From Hexactinellida sp. DTS-2022 (Eukaryota; Porifera; Hexactinellida), in NCBI GenBank assembly GCA_028753945.1, contig JAPNXP010000014.1, positions 248,001 to 312,000 of the forward strand: a stretch of 64,000 bases of DNA. Reading direction: 5' to 3'. Both the position numbers and the translations under genes were made by a program. The notes under the pieces were generated by a model that worked only from the letters and a program-made list of their open reading frames with translations, was not told the DNA's origin and ran no database searches. Shown in pieces: positions 53,458 through 63,579 of this stretch. The stretch's first letter is position 1. The number at the start of each line of letters is the position of its first letter.

Positions 53458-55312
53458 ATGCGTTTCAGAGCACTCATAATTGACGTGAGAGCAATACAGT
53501 TATTAAGCAACGTAATTGCTACTATAACTAAGACAGTACAAAACTGTGTAATACACTTCTCGATGGATCGAATGTATTTCTTTATGTCTGAAGGGTCGCT
53601 ATCTGATCAAGCTCTGTATTGCTCTATTAACTATAGCAACATGTTCTATGAATATAGGTATGTGTATACAGTCAACTCCGCTTAATAGAGCCACCGGTTA
53701 ATCGGTTTCTCCGCTTAATCGGGTCAAAACAACCTGGTCCCGAGGTGGCTCTATTAAGCGGAGTTGACTGTAGTTATATATTTATTGAGAATCCTTATAT
53801 AGAGCTGAGCTTTGTAGAGTTCAGATTTTTCCCCATACTAAAAGCCCAGGCTTACTTTCTAAAGGTCAATTTCAAACCCTCGGAAAAACTGACCTTTCTC
53901 AGTTCCTGAATACACATGCTGAAAAACTGAACTCTACTAGAGCTGAGCTCTATAAAAGTAATTTGATATTTATTTACCAAAAGGTATTGCCTCCAAAGGA
54001 ATATGCCGTCGGCACAGCTCTAATTTTAGATTTTTTGTCCCTTGAATGTTCATAAAAAATGAACCTCACTATTTATTGTTAGTTCTATATTATATTAGCT
54101 CTAGGTTAACTAGCCAAAATAATTACATTACGTATATAGGCGTATACTCCGCTTAATAGAGCCACCGGTTAATAGATTTCTCCGCTTAATCGGATCAAAG
54201 TAACCTGGTCCAGAGGTGACTCTATTAAGCGGAGTCGACTATACTTATACAGTCAGGTTATTTTATTATTAACGTTCAAGGTACAAAAAATCTAAAATTA
54301 TAGCTATGCCGACAGCATATTTTTTGGAGGCACTACCTTTTGGTAAACAAGTATAGTAATGTTTTTATTATGAACATTCAAGGGACTAGAATTAGAAATT
54401 GTGTTCACAATAGAGAGACTTCATAATAAGCGAACTCAACTTAATACAAACCCTATGTAAGTTGTTAATTGGGACCATAGGGCTTGTTCATAATAAAAAG
54501 TTTTTCCTATTAAACAAACAATAAATTATTCGTACTAACGAGGTTCTATAAAAAGGTGAATTTGATGTAAAAAAATTACCTTGGCAGTGTATTAAAATTA
54601 TATAAAATTTTCCTATTAACCGTGTTCCTACTATCTCGGTTCTATTTATAGATGTGAAGAAACGGACGGATTTCCCACAGAGCTTTACATACGGTTGCAT
54701 ATAACGTTATTATCAGAAGCATTCAAAACCGCACAAAATGCAATGGAATTGAAAATACTTTTACAAACCAAATGTTTTGGAGAAGATAGGATAAAATCTC
54801 CATGTTTAACTTTAACATTTGCTTTGCCTTCAATTGCATCAAAACAAAAGACTATTATTCATGATGTTAAAGTGGAATTGATTGGGCAAAAGGAATGGCA
54901 TTTATTTCAAGAACCAAGTATGCCGCAAATTGATGCATCCATAGTCCTACCTGATTTAAAGATAATAAAAACTGCACTTGAAAGATTTAAAAATATGTCT
55001 TCGTTATTAAAAATTTCGGCAAATAATTCCGGCGATTTATTATTAAAAATCGAGACAGATGAAGTTGTGGTTAAAATGTTGTTTAAAAATATAGAAACTA
55101 TAAAATGTGAAGATTTAACTAACCAAAGTTCAGCGCCAAACGAAATGAAAGAAGTTACAATTGAAATTAAAAAGTTTTCACAAATATTACAGTCTTGTTT
55201 TGAGCCAACACGAACAATCTGTAATATTGTGTCAGGAAGAGCTTTGCAAGTATTTCTATGTTTGGAAAATCAAGTCGTTTTCCAGTATTTATTGCCTGCA
55301 ATTTCGCTTTAA
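53458..55312 (+). CDS. HUS1: HUS1 checkpoint clamp subunit, 2 exons
   Basis: Exons 53458-53657 and 54652-55312; 861 bases, 286 residues (human 280). The sequence follows HUS1 throughout: MRFRALIIDVRAIQLLSNVI, ISFSMDRM-type strand HFSMDRMYFFM, ELYIRLHITLLSEAFKTAQN, SPCLTLTFALPS, HLFQEPSMPQIDASIVLPDL, LLLKIETDEVVVKMLFKN, and the end VFQYLLPAIS. HUS1 forms the 9-1-1 ring with RAD9 and RAD1, which is loaded at damaged DNA and recruits TOPBP1 to activate ATR. The fold is a PCNA-like two-lobed clamp. The 994-base intron is packed with at least five inverted-repeat elements. The start is the first ATG of the HUS1-like sequence, close downstream of an M2 element. Confidence 0.94.
53667..53772. mobile_element. 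MITE family M4 (CAGTCAACTCCGCTTAATA ends)
   Basis: TACAGTCAACTCCGCTTAAT to ATTAAGCGGAGTTGACTGTA, near-perfect arms. It starts nine bases after the HUS1 exon 1 boundary (donor at 53658). Confidence 0.92.
53797..53957. mobile_element. Palindromic element P6
   Basis: TATAGAGCTGAGCTTTGTAG to CTACTAGAGCTGAGCTCTAT, with CTGACCTTTCTCAGT inside. In the HUS1 intron. Confidence 0.75.
53975..54085. mobile_element. P5/M3-derived segment
   Basis: TTACCAAAAGGTATTGCCTC, GTCGGCACAGCTCTAATTTT and a CCTTGAATGTTCATAA tail, matching the P5-M3 composite at 48728-48835. Confidence 0.65.
54143..54243. mobile_element. MITE family M4
   Basis: TATACTCCGCTTAATAGAGC to TTAAGCGGAGTCGACTATA; the second M4 copy in the HUS1 intron. 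Confidence 0.85.
54247..54500. mobile_element. M3 element with inserted P5, reverse orientation
   Basis: TACAGTCAGGTTATTTTATT at the left; the P5 core (CTAAAATTATAGCTATGCCG) and GGAGGCACTACCTTTTGG interrupt it at about 54285-54345; then the M3 body in reverse (CTTAATACAAACCCTATG) to about 54500. Confidence 0.8.
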
Positions 55313-55361
55313 TTATTCATAAATATTATAGACTTATATTCCATATCTATTCAAATTGAAA

Positions 55362-55522
55362 TACAGTAGAACCTCGTTAATACGAACACGGTTAGTACAA
55401 ACACTATTTCAGTCCCCTTCAATGCCTTTCCAATACAAATGATATTGGTTAATACGAATTCCGGATAAGGCGAACACATTTTGACGGTCCCCTGGTGTTC
55501 CTACTAACGAGGTTATACTGTA
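55362..55522. mobile_element. MITE family M1
   Basis: TACAGTAGAACCTCGTTAAT to ACTAACGAGGTTATACTGTA. Confidence 0.9.
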
Positions 55523-55523
55523 T

Positions 55524-55650
55524 ATGTATATTGGCCAACACCTTTTCTAATGCAATTTTCGGTAACTATCAAAAAAATCATTTTATGACATAAAATTCAC
55601 TTTTGCGAAGCCCAAGTTTTTACAATAGAAAGGTGTTGGCCGATATATAA
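55524..55650. mobile_element. Palindromic element P2
   Basis: ATATTGGCCAACACCTTTTC to AAAGGTGTTGGCCGATATAT, core CACTTTTGCGAAGCCCAAG. This is the clearest P2 copy and it abuts the M1 copy. Confidence 0.85.
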
Positions 55651-55879
55651 TTTTTGTTACAAATTAAAAACAGGGGATTTTCCCAACTTTTGTTCTTTTG
55701 TATTACAAAATCAAGTTTGTGGCATTCATAATAATATCCTTTGTTTTATGGTTAATTAATTAACTTTAATTGTTAATCTATTTCTTAACAAATTCTATTC
55801 TATAACTATTGAGTAGTCATTGTTATGTTTATTCTTCAGACACATTAATTAGAATTAAGTTATAATAACTCAATTTGAA

Positions 55880-56235
55880 TGTATTTAAACGCGTAATTTA
55901 ATATATTTTAATTAATCATTTCATTTATACATTTAGGCGCTTATTTTTGCATATTTTAGGCTCGTAATTTGGAAATTTAGGTGCGTGATTTAATATATTT
56001 TAAGCGCATAATTCAATACATTTTGGCGCGTATTTTGATATATTTTAGGCACTTCGATTTAATATATTTTAAAAGGCTGTTTTTGTACATTTTGGGCGCT
56101 TATTTTTCTATATTTAAGTGTGTTTAATTTAGAAATTTTAGGCGCGTGATTTAATATATTATAAGCGGGTAATTTATAAATTTTACGCGCATAATTCAAT
56201 ACATTTTAGGCGCGTATTTTGATATATTTAAGTGT
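55880..56235. repeat. Degenerate tandem array with periodic GGCGC words
   Basis: About ten units of roughly 25-40 bases, each an AT stretch such as TAATTTAATATATTTTA followed by AGGCGCG, TGGCGCG, GGGCGC or GCGCATA. The GC-rich words recur in phase through otherwise pure AT DNA. Confidence 0.75.
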
Positions 56236-56518
56236 ATTATTGTCTGCTTTATCAGAACATGTCTAATACATAATTATTAACCAGATGGCTATATAGTTTC
56301 CATATAGTATACTGACAATCACATTGCATTTACTGTGTATTGTATTACCATAGAAATAGGTTAAACTGTTCTAAATACTGAAAATTATGAAGCCTGTTCT
56401 CTCACAAGTTTTCATTGAAATCTTGTCAATACAAGTATGCAAATCTGGTATAACGAATTATTTTTATAAAGTATCCTTTCGTTAATATGAACCATGGATT
56501 CCTTAAACTGTAATTAAC

Positions 56519-56672
56519 TACAGTAGAACCTCGTTAGTAGGAACACGGATAAAACGAACAAACAGTTCCACTTAATCAGGTCCCTACAATGGCTATTCAA
56601 TGGGTATTACTCCGGATAAAGCGAACACATTTTACCGTCCGTTTGTGTTCGTATTAACGAGGTTCTACTTTA
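56519..56672. mobile_element. MITE family M1, variant M1b
   Basis: TACAGTAGAACCTCGTTAGT to TAACGAGGTTCTACTTTA, with the variant interior CCTACAATGGCTATTCAATG shared with 27706-27894. Confidence 0.9.
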
Positions 56673-56951
56673 TTTCTGCACATTTTAACTTTCTACTATG
56701 TATGATTACATAATCTACTTTAATATTACAAAAAATGTGATTACATCTCTTTTACAAAATAATTCATTCTCATCACAAATTAAATGATGCAACAGACAGC
56801 ATACCATTTAACCAGCAGGATCACCATGGTTACCTATGCTGTATTTTCATTTCTAATTATTTAACCGAGTAGGTGCTTAAATTCTAACTAGACTAAACAT
56901 TTATAATTCCATTTATATAAATAGCAACAAAATTCATTCCAATTAGAATAA

Positions 56952-58514
56952 ATGGCTGTAGTAATTGATAAATTTGAAGCGGCGAAAAATACATTGACAG
57001 GTGACAGTTTGAATAAAGCAGTTTGCAAAGCTAGTAGCCATGAGGTCATCGCTCCGAAAAGAAAACATGTCGATTATCTAGTTTTGTGTACAAACGAAGC
57101 AACTATAAGTATCCCAGATTTGGCAACGTTTATATTGGAAAGGGTGAAAGTTGCAAATTGGATCGTTTCATTCAAAGCACTCGTGACAGCACATTTTTTG
57201 ATGGTCCAAGGAAATGAAAGATTTATACAATATTTAGCGCCTAGAACGGCGAATTTCCAAACTGACAATCTTTCTGATAAAACAAATATCGAATCAATGA
57301 ACATGTCAACTTTTGTAAGAAAATATTCGCGATATTTGAATAACAAAGCATTGACCTATCAACGAGCAGGGTTTGATTACTGTCGCGTGAAAAGAGGAGA
57401 AAATGGATTCCTACGCACCATGACGGTTGCTAAGCTACTTTCACATATGCCTATATTACAAGATCAATTCGATGCGCTTTTGAATTTCGACCCACAAGCC
57501 CATGAAGTTTCAAATGCGGTGATTTACGCGGGATTTGTTCGTTGTTTCCAGGATTTAGTGAAATTATTCGCATTGTATAACGAAGGGATTATAATAATGT
57601 TAGAACATTATTTCGATTTCAAAAAACCAATGGCTAAAGAAGGTCTAGAAGTTTATAAAAAATACTTAATTCGTTGCGAAAATGCACGCGTTTATTTCGC
57701 AGTTGCAAGCGAGGTTGGTGTCGAGGATCAAAATGTTATTGACACCTCTTCAAGTGGCACTGACCTCCTACAAGCCATGGAAACATACCTCAACGAATTG
57801 GATGGAAAAGTTTCACCCCCGGGTACGAAAACAGTTTCGTTTTCAAAATCACCTGAACTCGTTTCTGCTGGGGCTACCAAACGTATATTTTCACCACAAC
57901 CACTGAAATCAACTTTGCCTGTCAACAATGTTATTCCTTACGCTTCTTCTGATGAAGCGATTTACGCTAAACCTAAAAAACAGGAACCTAAAGTTGAGTC
58001 CACTTTATTGGAATTAAAAGATTTGTTTGGTACCACTGCCCCCCCTCCTAGGGACCCTTGGATCGATACTAACAAACCGGAAACTAATCCTGTCACCTTT
58101 TCTGGAAATCCATTTCCAACTGTGACCACCGCTTTTGAATCTTCTCCGTTTCAGAATGTTCCACCGACTATTTCAGAACCGACACTTTTCGACACCATTT
58201 TGGAGCCAGAAAAGGTGTTAAATCCTATAAACCCACAATCAATGGAAGCTTCCAAACAGAAATTAGGTACGAACGTACAAACGGGGCTTGAAAGGACACT
58301 CGGGGACCTAAATTTAGTCTCGAGTAAACCACCAAAACGCGACCATATTTGGGAAGAAAAAGAAATTCGGTTAACCGGAGGAGACAGTTATTCTAAACTT
58401 CCAACTCAAGCTTCCACCACACAAATAGCTACCAATCAACCTGCACAAAGTAATTGGGGAAATAATGCTAATACTAACAACCCTTATGGGCAAACTACAA
58501 ACTCGATTTTCTAG
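56952..58514 (+). CDS. PICALM: AP180/PICALM clathrin-assembly adaptor with ANTH domain
   Basis: Single-exon gene of 520 residues. Residues about 15-280 are an ANTH domain with the phosphoinositide-binding lysine/histidine cluster KAVCKASSHEVIAPKRKHVD (K, K and H positions as in CALM), LVTAHFLMVQGNERFIQYLA, and MSTFVRKYSRYLNNKALTYQ. The C-terminal half is unstructured, with short endocytic motifs: DPW near residue 360 (AP-2 ear binding), NPF near 380 (EH-domain binding), LFDTI (clathrin box-like, about 415) and several Asn-Pro pairs. The protein binds PI(4,5)P2 at the plasma membrane and builds clathrin coats. Its intronless form is unusual for this family in animals. Length is a little below human PICALM (about 650). 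Confidence 0.93.
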   Translation: MAVVIDKFEAAKNTLTGDSLNKAVCKASSHEVIAPKRKHVDYLVLCTNEATISIPDLATFILERVKVANWIVSFKALVTAHFLMVQGNERFIQYLAPRTANFQTDNLSDKTNIESMNMSTFVRKYSRYLNNKALTYQRAGFDYCRVKRGENGFLRTMTVAKLLSHMPILQDQFDALLNFDPQAHEVSNAVIYAGFVRCFQDLVKLFALYNEGIIIMLEHYFDFKKPMAKEGLEVYKKYLIRCENARVYFAVASEVGVEDQNVIDTSSSGTDLLQAMETYLNELDGKVSPPGTKTVSFSKSPELVSAGATKRIFSPQPLKSTLPVNNVIPYASSDEAIYAKPKKQEPKVESTLLELKDLFGTTAPPPRDPWIDTNKPETNPVTFSGNPFPTVTTAFESSPFQNVPPTISEPTLFDTILEPEKVLNPINPQSMEASKQKLGTNVQTGLERTLGDLNLVSSKPPKRDHIWEEKEIRLTGGDSYSKLPTQASTTQIATNQPAQSNWGNNANTNNPYGQTTNSIF

Positions 58515-59106
58515 TTGAGTTGTTTAGTATCTATCTATATTAACACTGACAATTTTAATGTTTTTACGTATAGACTTGTCTGGATTATTATGTTGTTGTT
58601 GTTGTTGTTGTTGTTAGTTTGGTGTACAGTAGACAGTGTGCTCACATTCTTAACTATTTGCCAGTTATTATTAGTGTGTGTCTATATTTACTTGTTATTA
58701 TGGAAAGGTGTTGATTCATATTTTCACAATTCTTGGATTTTTACTTTAATAATGTTTAATTTAGATTTTTTGATTTATCTGGCACCATATTAGGTTGAAT
58801 TTAAGCGCGTAAATTTGGATTAATTTGTGGAAAATTTGTAGTAATATATATATTTAGGTGCGTATTACAAAGTTATTTTTATTGACTATACAGTAGAACC
58901 TCATTAGTAGGAACACCAGGTGACCGTTAAAATGCGTTCGCCTTATCCGGAATTCGCATTAACCAATATCATTTGTATTAAAAAGGCTTTGAAGGGGACT
59001 GAAATAGTGTTCGTATTAACTAACGAGGTTCTACTGTATAAAGTATTAAAACAATTTTTCTAATACACATATTGATTAAATATTCGCTTATATATTAATC
59101 ATCAAA
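58515..59106. other. 3' spacer between convergent PICALM and NUDT8
   Basis: Contains a GTT run (58588-58615), AT-rich DNA and an M1 element (58889-59039). The 92-codon open frame directly after the PICALM stop is hydrophobic low-complexity sequence created by the T-rich DNA and is not called. Confidence 0.6.
58889..59039. mobile_element. MITE family M1
   Basis: TACAGTAGAACCTCATTAGT to TAACGAGGTTCTACTGTA. Confidence 0.9.
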
Positions 59107-60801
59107 TCAATTCCTTCTGTCCCAATGCCGTGTTCTGATAGGTCTATATCCCATCTCTTCTGGCACTACCATTTCTAGCACTAAATCCAGTATAGTTGCG
59201 GTTAAACCCCAAATATGTCTGGGGCCACCTAAGTACACAGGCATTCCGAAATATCGGAAGTTACGGAATATTGTGTATCTCTGATTCCTCTCCTCCAGAA
59301 TGGTATCTAGGGAGAGGAAGAAGGCTTCTGTCACCTAAATAACAACATATATAAATAAATAAATAAATAAACAAACAAACAAACAAGTAAACAAACTAAT
59401 AACTAAACACACAATTACAAATAAACAAAAACACACGAATAATTAAAAACAACAAGTTGTTTACTTCGCTAGAATTTAGTTTTAAACTCTCTTCCTTCAC
59501 TTCTCCCACATCAGCAATTACAGCAGCTATATTCTTTTGTAATTTCTAAAAATAGAAACACAACCATTATACGTATTTCCTTAATTCATACAGTGATGTT
59601 CGCCTAATAGCAAAATTGCTCTATTAGCAAGTTATTTTCAGTCCCCAAGCGAGCATTTAATGTTAATTCTGTTCCTCTAATAGCAAGCAAATTTCATGCA
59701 AAATTCGCATTGCAATTAGGTGAACATCAATGTACTACGTGAATTATGCAACCTCGTTAATACGATGCCAAAATGCGTTCGCCTTATCCAGAATTCGTAT
59801 TACCCAATATCATTGTATTAAAGAGGCTTTGAAGGGGACTGAAATAGTGTTCGTATTAACCGTGTTCGTGTTCCTACTAACGAGGTTATACTGTAATTGG
59901 AACTAACTCTGTTTGGAACCGGTCCGATACAAGCAAACACTTCCTCTCTACCGAAACTTAGGCCTATCTCTTCTCTGCATTCTCTAAGCGCTGTTTCTAT
60001 TGGGTAGTCCTCTCCAGGCGATTCGTGGCCCCCGGGAAAACTATAAATAGAAATATTTCATTTCCATTTATTTTCATACTTACTAACCATTCCCTAAATG
60101 TAAAGGTTAATCCTGGATTTTCATTGTGTTTATGGATTTTACCTGAAATTTTGGATTTATCATTGGATTAATGGATTTTTATGAAATTATGGATTTTCCA
60201 TGGATTCCCATTGCTAAATACCTTAAAATAGATATACTATAGTTTATATTACACTTTTGCAGTTATTTTCTTTGGGAATAACATTATTTGTAATTTTGTA
60301 CTCATGTTGCATATTTATTACAGTGAACTCCCGTTATAACGAAGTCTGATATAACGAAATAACCGCTTATAACGAAATGGAGATTTTCCCCCAGAGCACT
60401 GGATGCATTAATTATTATCCGCTTATAATGAATATCCGGATATAACGAAGGGATTTACAGGTCCCAAGCACTTCATTATAACGAGAGTTCTCTGTACTTA
60501 TAGTTATATTAGCCTCAAATTCTGAAAAATTGGATTTTTTAACCCCTATTTTTGTAGGAAATATATTTACATAATTTGTCATTTACCTTACTTGTCCCCT
60601 ATGGGAAGATAAATTCATATTTCTGACAGTAAATATGAGACTAATCTTATCTCTAAATTTACAAAATGGAACTAAAACAGCTGATCTTAGCCCAGTATCT
60701 TCTGTAACATTCCATCTGTCTGTATCGGTTGCTAGGAGAGATGTTACTCTTCTTTTATTCGAAACTGAGAGAATTTGCTTAACGAGTTCACTTCGTGACA
60801 T
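59107..60801 (-). CDS. NUDT8: NUDT8/NUDT7-type CoA diphosphatase (Nudix hydrolase), 4 exons
   Basis: Exons from the 5' end: 60587-60801, 59908-60040, 59465-59545, 59107-59334; 657 bases, 218 residues (human NUDT8 about 236). The Nudix motif of the CoA-pyrophosphatase subgroup is VSFPGGHESPGEDYPIETAL followed by RECREEIGL; the metal-binding REXXEE glutamates are intact. Downstream are GPVPNR, IAAVIADVG, LNSSEVTEAFFLSL and YFGMPVYLGGPRHIWGLTA, matching NUDT8 block for block. The enzyme hydrolyses CoA and its derivatives to 4'-phosphopantetheine and 3',5'-ADP, in mitochondria for NUDT8. The exon 1 donor was chosen as AG|GTAAAT because it alone restores the VSFPGG frame. No clear mitochondrial presequence is visible; the N-terminus is MSRSELVKQILSVSNKRRV, weakly basic. 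Confidence 0.9.
59346..59425. repeat. AAAT/AAAC microsatellite
   Basis: ATAA and CAAA repeats filling most of NUDT8 intron 3 (59335-59464). Confidence 0.85.
59590..59735. mobile_element. MITE family M9 (CAGTGATGTTCGCCTAATA ends)
   Basis: TACAGTGATGTTCGCCTAAT to AATTAGGTGAACATCAATGTA, with inner CTCTATTAGCAAG and CCTCTAATAGCAAGC blocks. In NUDT8 intron 2, next to an M1 copy. Confidence 0.8.
59744..59895. mobile_element. MITE family M1 (worn left end)
   Basis: Left ATTATGCAACCTCGTTAATA, right ACTAACGAGGTTATACTGTA. It ends 12 bases from the NUDT8 exon 2 boundary (59908). Confidence 0.85.
60319..60496. mobile_element. MITE family M5 (CAGTGAACTCCCGTTATA ends)
   Basis: TACAGTGAACTCCCGTTATA to ATTATAACGAGAGTTCTCTG, with GATATAACGAAGGGATT and CCCCCAGAGCACTG inside. 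The only complete M5 copy; in NUDT8 intron 1. Confidence 0.88.
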
Positions 60802-61170
60802 TTCTGCATTCCATTAGCTAGTTACTGTTGTTAGGATCTTAGTTAGAGATATTACGAATATTATTAACAAGAATATATGAAATATTTTGCCATATATAAC
60901 TTTTCACATTTACTAAATATTCATATTTATAACCATTTAGTTAGTTTTATTTATAACATTCGTATATTATAATTAAATTATTCAATTCATTTCGTCCCAA
61001 CAATGTAAATTAAGTCGTTTACAATTATATTTTTCATTTTCTACAACAACAAATTTCTCCCACACATAAACACTACAATTAATACATAAATAGGAATAGA
61101 ATTGGAATAGAAAAATCTAAAATTACTGCTGTGCCAACTGCATAGTCATTTGGAGGCACTTCTTAACCAA

Positions 61171-61277
61171 CTACAATCGACCCCGCTTAATAAAGTCACC
61201 TCGGGACCAGGTTACTTTGCCCCGATTAAGCGGAGTAATCTATTAACCAGTGGCTCTATTAAGCGGAGTCGATTGTA
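61171..61277. mobile_element. MITE family M4
   Basis: CTACAATCGACCCCGCTTAA to TTAAGCGGAGTCGATTGTA, reverse orientation relative to 53667. Confidence 0.88.
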
Positions 61278-61446
61278 TATTATAAATGAACTGATTTAAT
61301 AATTGCTAATCCAAAGAAAGAATCAAATGTTATTGTTTACATAATTTCTAATAATGAGGACATTTTTCTTCTCCCAATCGATTGAGTGCTTTTGTTGCTC
61401 TGTAGAGCCTGCTTATATAATCAGGAATTCCTATAGCAATATTATG

Positions 61447-61610
61447 TATAGTAAAACCTCGTTAGCACGAACACGGTTAATTAACACGAACACTATTTCA
61501 GTTCCCTTCAAAGCCTTTTCAATAAAAACGATTTTGCTTATACGAATTCCGGATAAGGCGAACGCATTTTGACGGTCCCCTGGTGTTCATACTAACGAAG
61601 TTCTACTGTA
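61447..61610. mobile_element. MITE family M1
   Basis: TATAGTAAAACCTCGTTAGC to ACTAACGAAGTTCTACTGTA. Confidence 0.88.
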
Positions 61611-61618
61611 TATATATT

Positions 61619-61740
61619 ATACAAGTAATTACAAAACCTTTTCTATTGTAATTTCAGACAGTGGAAAAGTAATATAACATCAAAATTCACTTTTGCGAAG
61701 CCGGGTTTTTATACTAAAAAGGTGTTAGCCGATATTTTAA
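61619..61740. mobile_element. Palindromic element P2 (worn left end)
   Basis: ACAAAACCTTTTCTATTG at the left; TTTGCGAAGCCGGGTTTTTA and AAAAAGGTGTTAGCCGATAT at the right. Confidence 0.75.
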
Positions 61741-61917
61741 ATACAATTCCAGGTCCAGTTTAGAGAGGTTGTTTGTATTCATATCTTGTCACCTGAAGTG
61801 ATTGTGTAGTTGGTGAATCTTTGTGGAAGAATTGTTTTCGGATTGTCAACACTTGTCAGGTGAAAATCGAATCCGATCTAAATAAATGTAAGATATACCA
61901 TATACCTTATATAAATT

Positions 61918-61981
61918 ATGCCGGTTATAAGCACATTAAGTGCAGTTCCCGACGATGTGCTTATAACCGGCATCCACTGTA
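61918..61981. mobile_element. MITE family M7 fragment
   Basis: ATGCCGGTTATAAGCACATT to TATAACCGGCATCCACTGTA; an almost perfect 64-base palindrome. Confidence 0.8.
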
Positions 61982-62188
61982 TTTGTTGTTGTTTACTAAC
62001 CTGGTCTGTATTTGTGTGGGGGAATAACAACATATTGGAATAGTACTCGTCTACTCTAACACTGTTGGTATTAGGAGGCCAGTTACTGTGAGCAGTTGTC
62101 CTGAAGTGATTAGCAATTGATAATTAGTGTATTATTCAATCTGTATACTCTCCTTATGGGTTTATAATGAGGCTGAAAATTGTGAAAA

Positions 62189-62342
62189 TATAGTAGAGCC
62201 TCGTTAGTAGGAACACCAGGGGACCGTAAAAATCAAAAAATGTGTTCACCTTATCCGGAATTCGTATTAACCAATATCATTTGTATACAAAAGGCTTTGA
62301 AGGGGACTGAAATAGTGTTCGTACTAACGAGGTTATACTGTA
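62189..62342. mobile_element. MITE family M1
   Basis: ATATAGTAGAGCCTCGTTAG to ACTAACGAGGTTATACTGTA. Confidence 0.9.
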
Positions 62343-62512
62343 TTTCTTTGTTCCCAAAGCATGTACTTATTACCAGTATCGACTGTATACAATTTGTCTA
62401 AAAATATAATAACATTATTACCTTGTTAATATTCCCAATCTATTTTTATCTCTGTCTACCTACATAGAAATAGAATCATTAAATTATTCCTAATTTGGTA
62501 CAAATTCCTATC

Positions 62513-62624
62513 AAGGGTCATTCAAACGTTACCAAACACAAAATTCCGAAAATAAACACGCTTTTTTGACCATTTTTACGACAAAAAGGATGATTTAGTT
62601 AAATCGCGTTACGTAACGTTTGAA
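62513..62624. mobile_element. Palindromic element P1, short copy
   Basis: AAGGGTCATTCAAACGTTAC to GCGTTACGTAACGTTTGAA, with a reduced interior. Confidence 0.75.
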
Positions 62625-62829
62625 ATTACTGTTTTGACAAAAACAGGACTTTTAAACCTTTTTATAAACTTACAAATGTTCTACGGACAAGCAGATAATC
62701 TCTTGACATCATTGGGTACTAAAATAGATTCAAACTAACATAATTAATTAACAACAATAACAACAACACACCACACTTGTTTGTATACAGTAAAAACTCA
62801 AATAGCATATCTATGTATATATATCGTAA

Positions 62830-63579
62830 CTAAGCAGTTTTGGTATTTTTCCCTTTTTGAAACTCAAAAAAATCGTCAAATAAACTAGGCCAAGCATCTG
62901 TGTCGTCATAATTAGAAAAATCCGCTTGTACGGTTTCCAAAAAATGATAGAACATATTCCAAGTATCCTTGCTTATAAATTTGGCGCTTGATTCTTGTAG
63001 AAAACCCAACCATTGGTCCATTAATTGCGGTTTTTCAGGAGCACCTATAAATAGGCATTGCCAAAGTGGTACAGCCATTTCAATAGGTAGAACACGTTGA
63101 CCTAATTCAAGGCCAAATTGAAATGTGAAATAATACAACTTTTTGAAAATATCTTTTTGTCCAACTTGTGTTTTCAAGTCTGGAAGAGCATTTTTAAAAT
63201 CTCGAATATTGAATGCATTCATTGCAGTGCAACCATTCATGAATTGTTCGCGTGTAAATAAACACATTTGATCCGCGTTGAATTTCCATGCAATTGCAAG
63301 AACTATAAAATCAGTTGGTTCCACATTCAAATCGATACAAAACTTCTCAACACCCCCAGCCATTATTTGGTCACTCAAAGGATCTTTATAAGTTTGGAAA
63401 AAAGCTTCTAATTCTTCTTCTGGTGTACTTTTCACTGTTGGTGACGTTGATTTCGATTTTACCGGTATTTCCATTACTTTTTCAATAACAGGTTCGGTTT
63501 TCTCGGTAATTTTAGGATTTGTAGAATGTTCTTGTTTCGGTTGTTTTTGTTTAGGAGCTTTATTTGGTTGTTGGCCCAT
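62830..63579 (-). CDS. DCN1-like (DCUN1D) neddylation E3 co-factor, DCUN1D3-like
   Basis: Single-exon gene of 249 residues. Residues about 1-60 are Lys/Pro/Thr-rich and disordered; residues about 60-245 are the potentiating-neddylation (PONY) domain with LEAFFQTYKDPLSDQIMAGG, VEKFCIDLNVEPTDFIVLAI, AWKFNADQMCLFTREQFMNG and the closing WPSLFDDFFEF. The C-terminal part carries the acidic and aromatic pattern that contacts cullin WH domains. DCUN1D proteins bind UBC12 and cullins and help attach NEDD8, activating CRL ligases. The N-terminus MGQQPNK has a glycine at position 2 and suits N-myristoylation, which in vertebrates marks DCUN1D3, the membrane-targeted paralogue; the subfamily is therefore likely but not certain. 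Confidence 0.88.
   Translation of the reverse strand: MGQQPNKAPKQKQPKQEHSTNPKITEKTEPVIEKVMEIPVKSKSTSPTVKSTPEEELEAFFQTYKDPLSDQIMAGGVEKFCIDLNVEPTDFIVLAIAWKFNADQMCLFTREQFMNGCTAMNAFNIRDFKNALPDLKTQVGQKDIFKKLYYFTFQFGLELGQRVLPIEMAVPLWQCLFIGAPEKPQLMDQWLGFLQESSAKFISKDTWNMFYHFLETVQADFSNYDDTDAWPSLFDDFFEFQKGKNTKTA

Larger units (their letters stand above)
55313..56951. other. Intergenic HUS1-PICALM
   Basis: 1.6 kb with M1 (55362-55522), P2 (55524-55650), a GGCGC-studded degenerate tandem array (about 55880-56235) and M1b (56519-56672). The final 280 bases are AT-rich and should contain the PICALM promoter. No gene is seen. Confidence 0.6.
60802..62829. other. Intergenic NUDT8-DCUN1D
   Basis: 2 kb without a gene I can support. 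It holds a P5 fragment (61109-61162), M4 (61171-61277), M1 (61447-61610), P2 (61619-61740), an M7 fragment (61918-61981), M1 (62189-62342) and P1 (62513-62624). Open frames at 61354-61572 and 61821-62027 run through these elements and are rejected. Confidence 0.65.

Noticed and set aside
56952..58514. Retrogene origin for intronless PICALM
   Set aside because: No poly-A tail or flanking direct repeat could be identified, and several other genes in the window are also intronless, so it is not supported over simple intron loss.
58515..58793. Hydrophobic 92-codon frame directly after PICALM
   Set aside because: T-rich 3' flank with a GTT run, no ATG near the start, no family.
61354..62027. Two short frames between NUDT8 and DCUN1D
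   Set aside because: They consist of M1, P2 and M7 element sequence.
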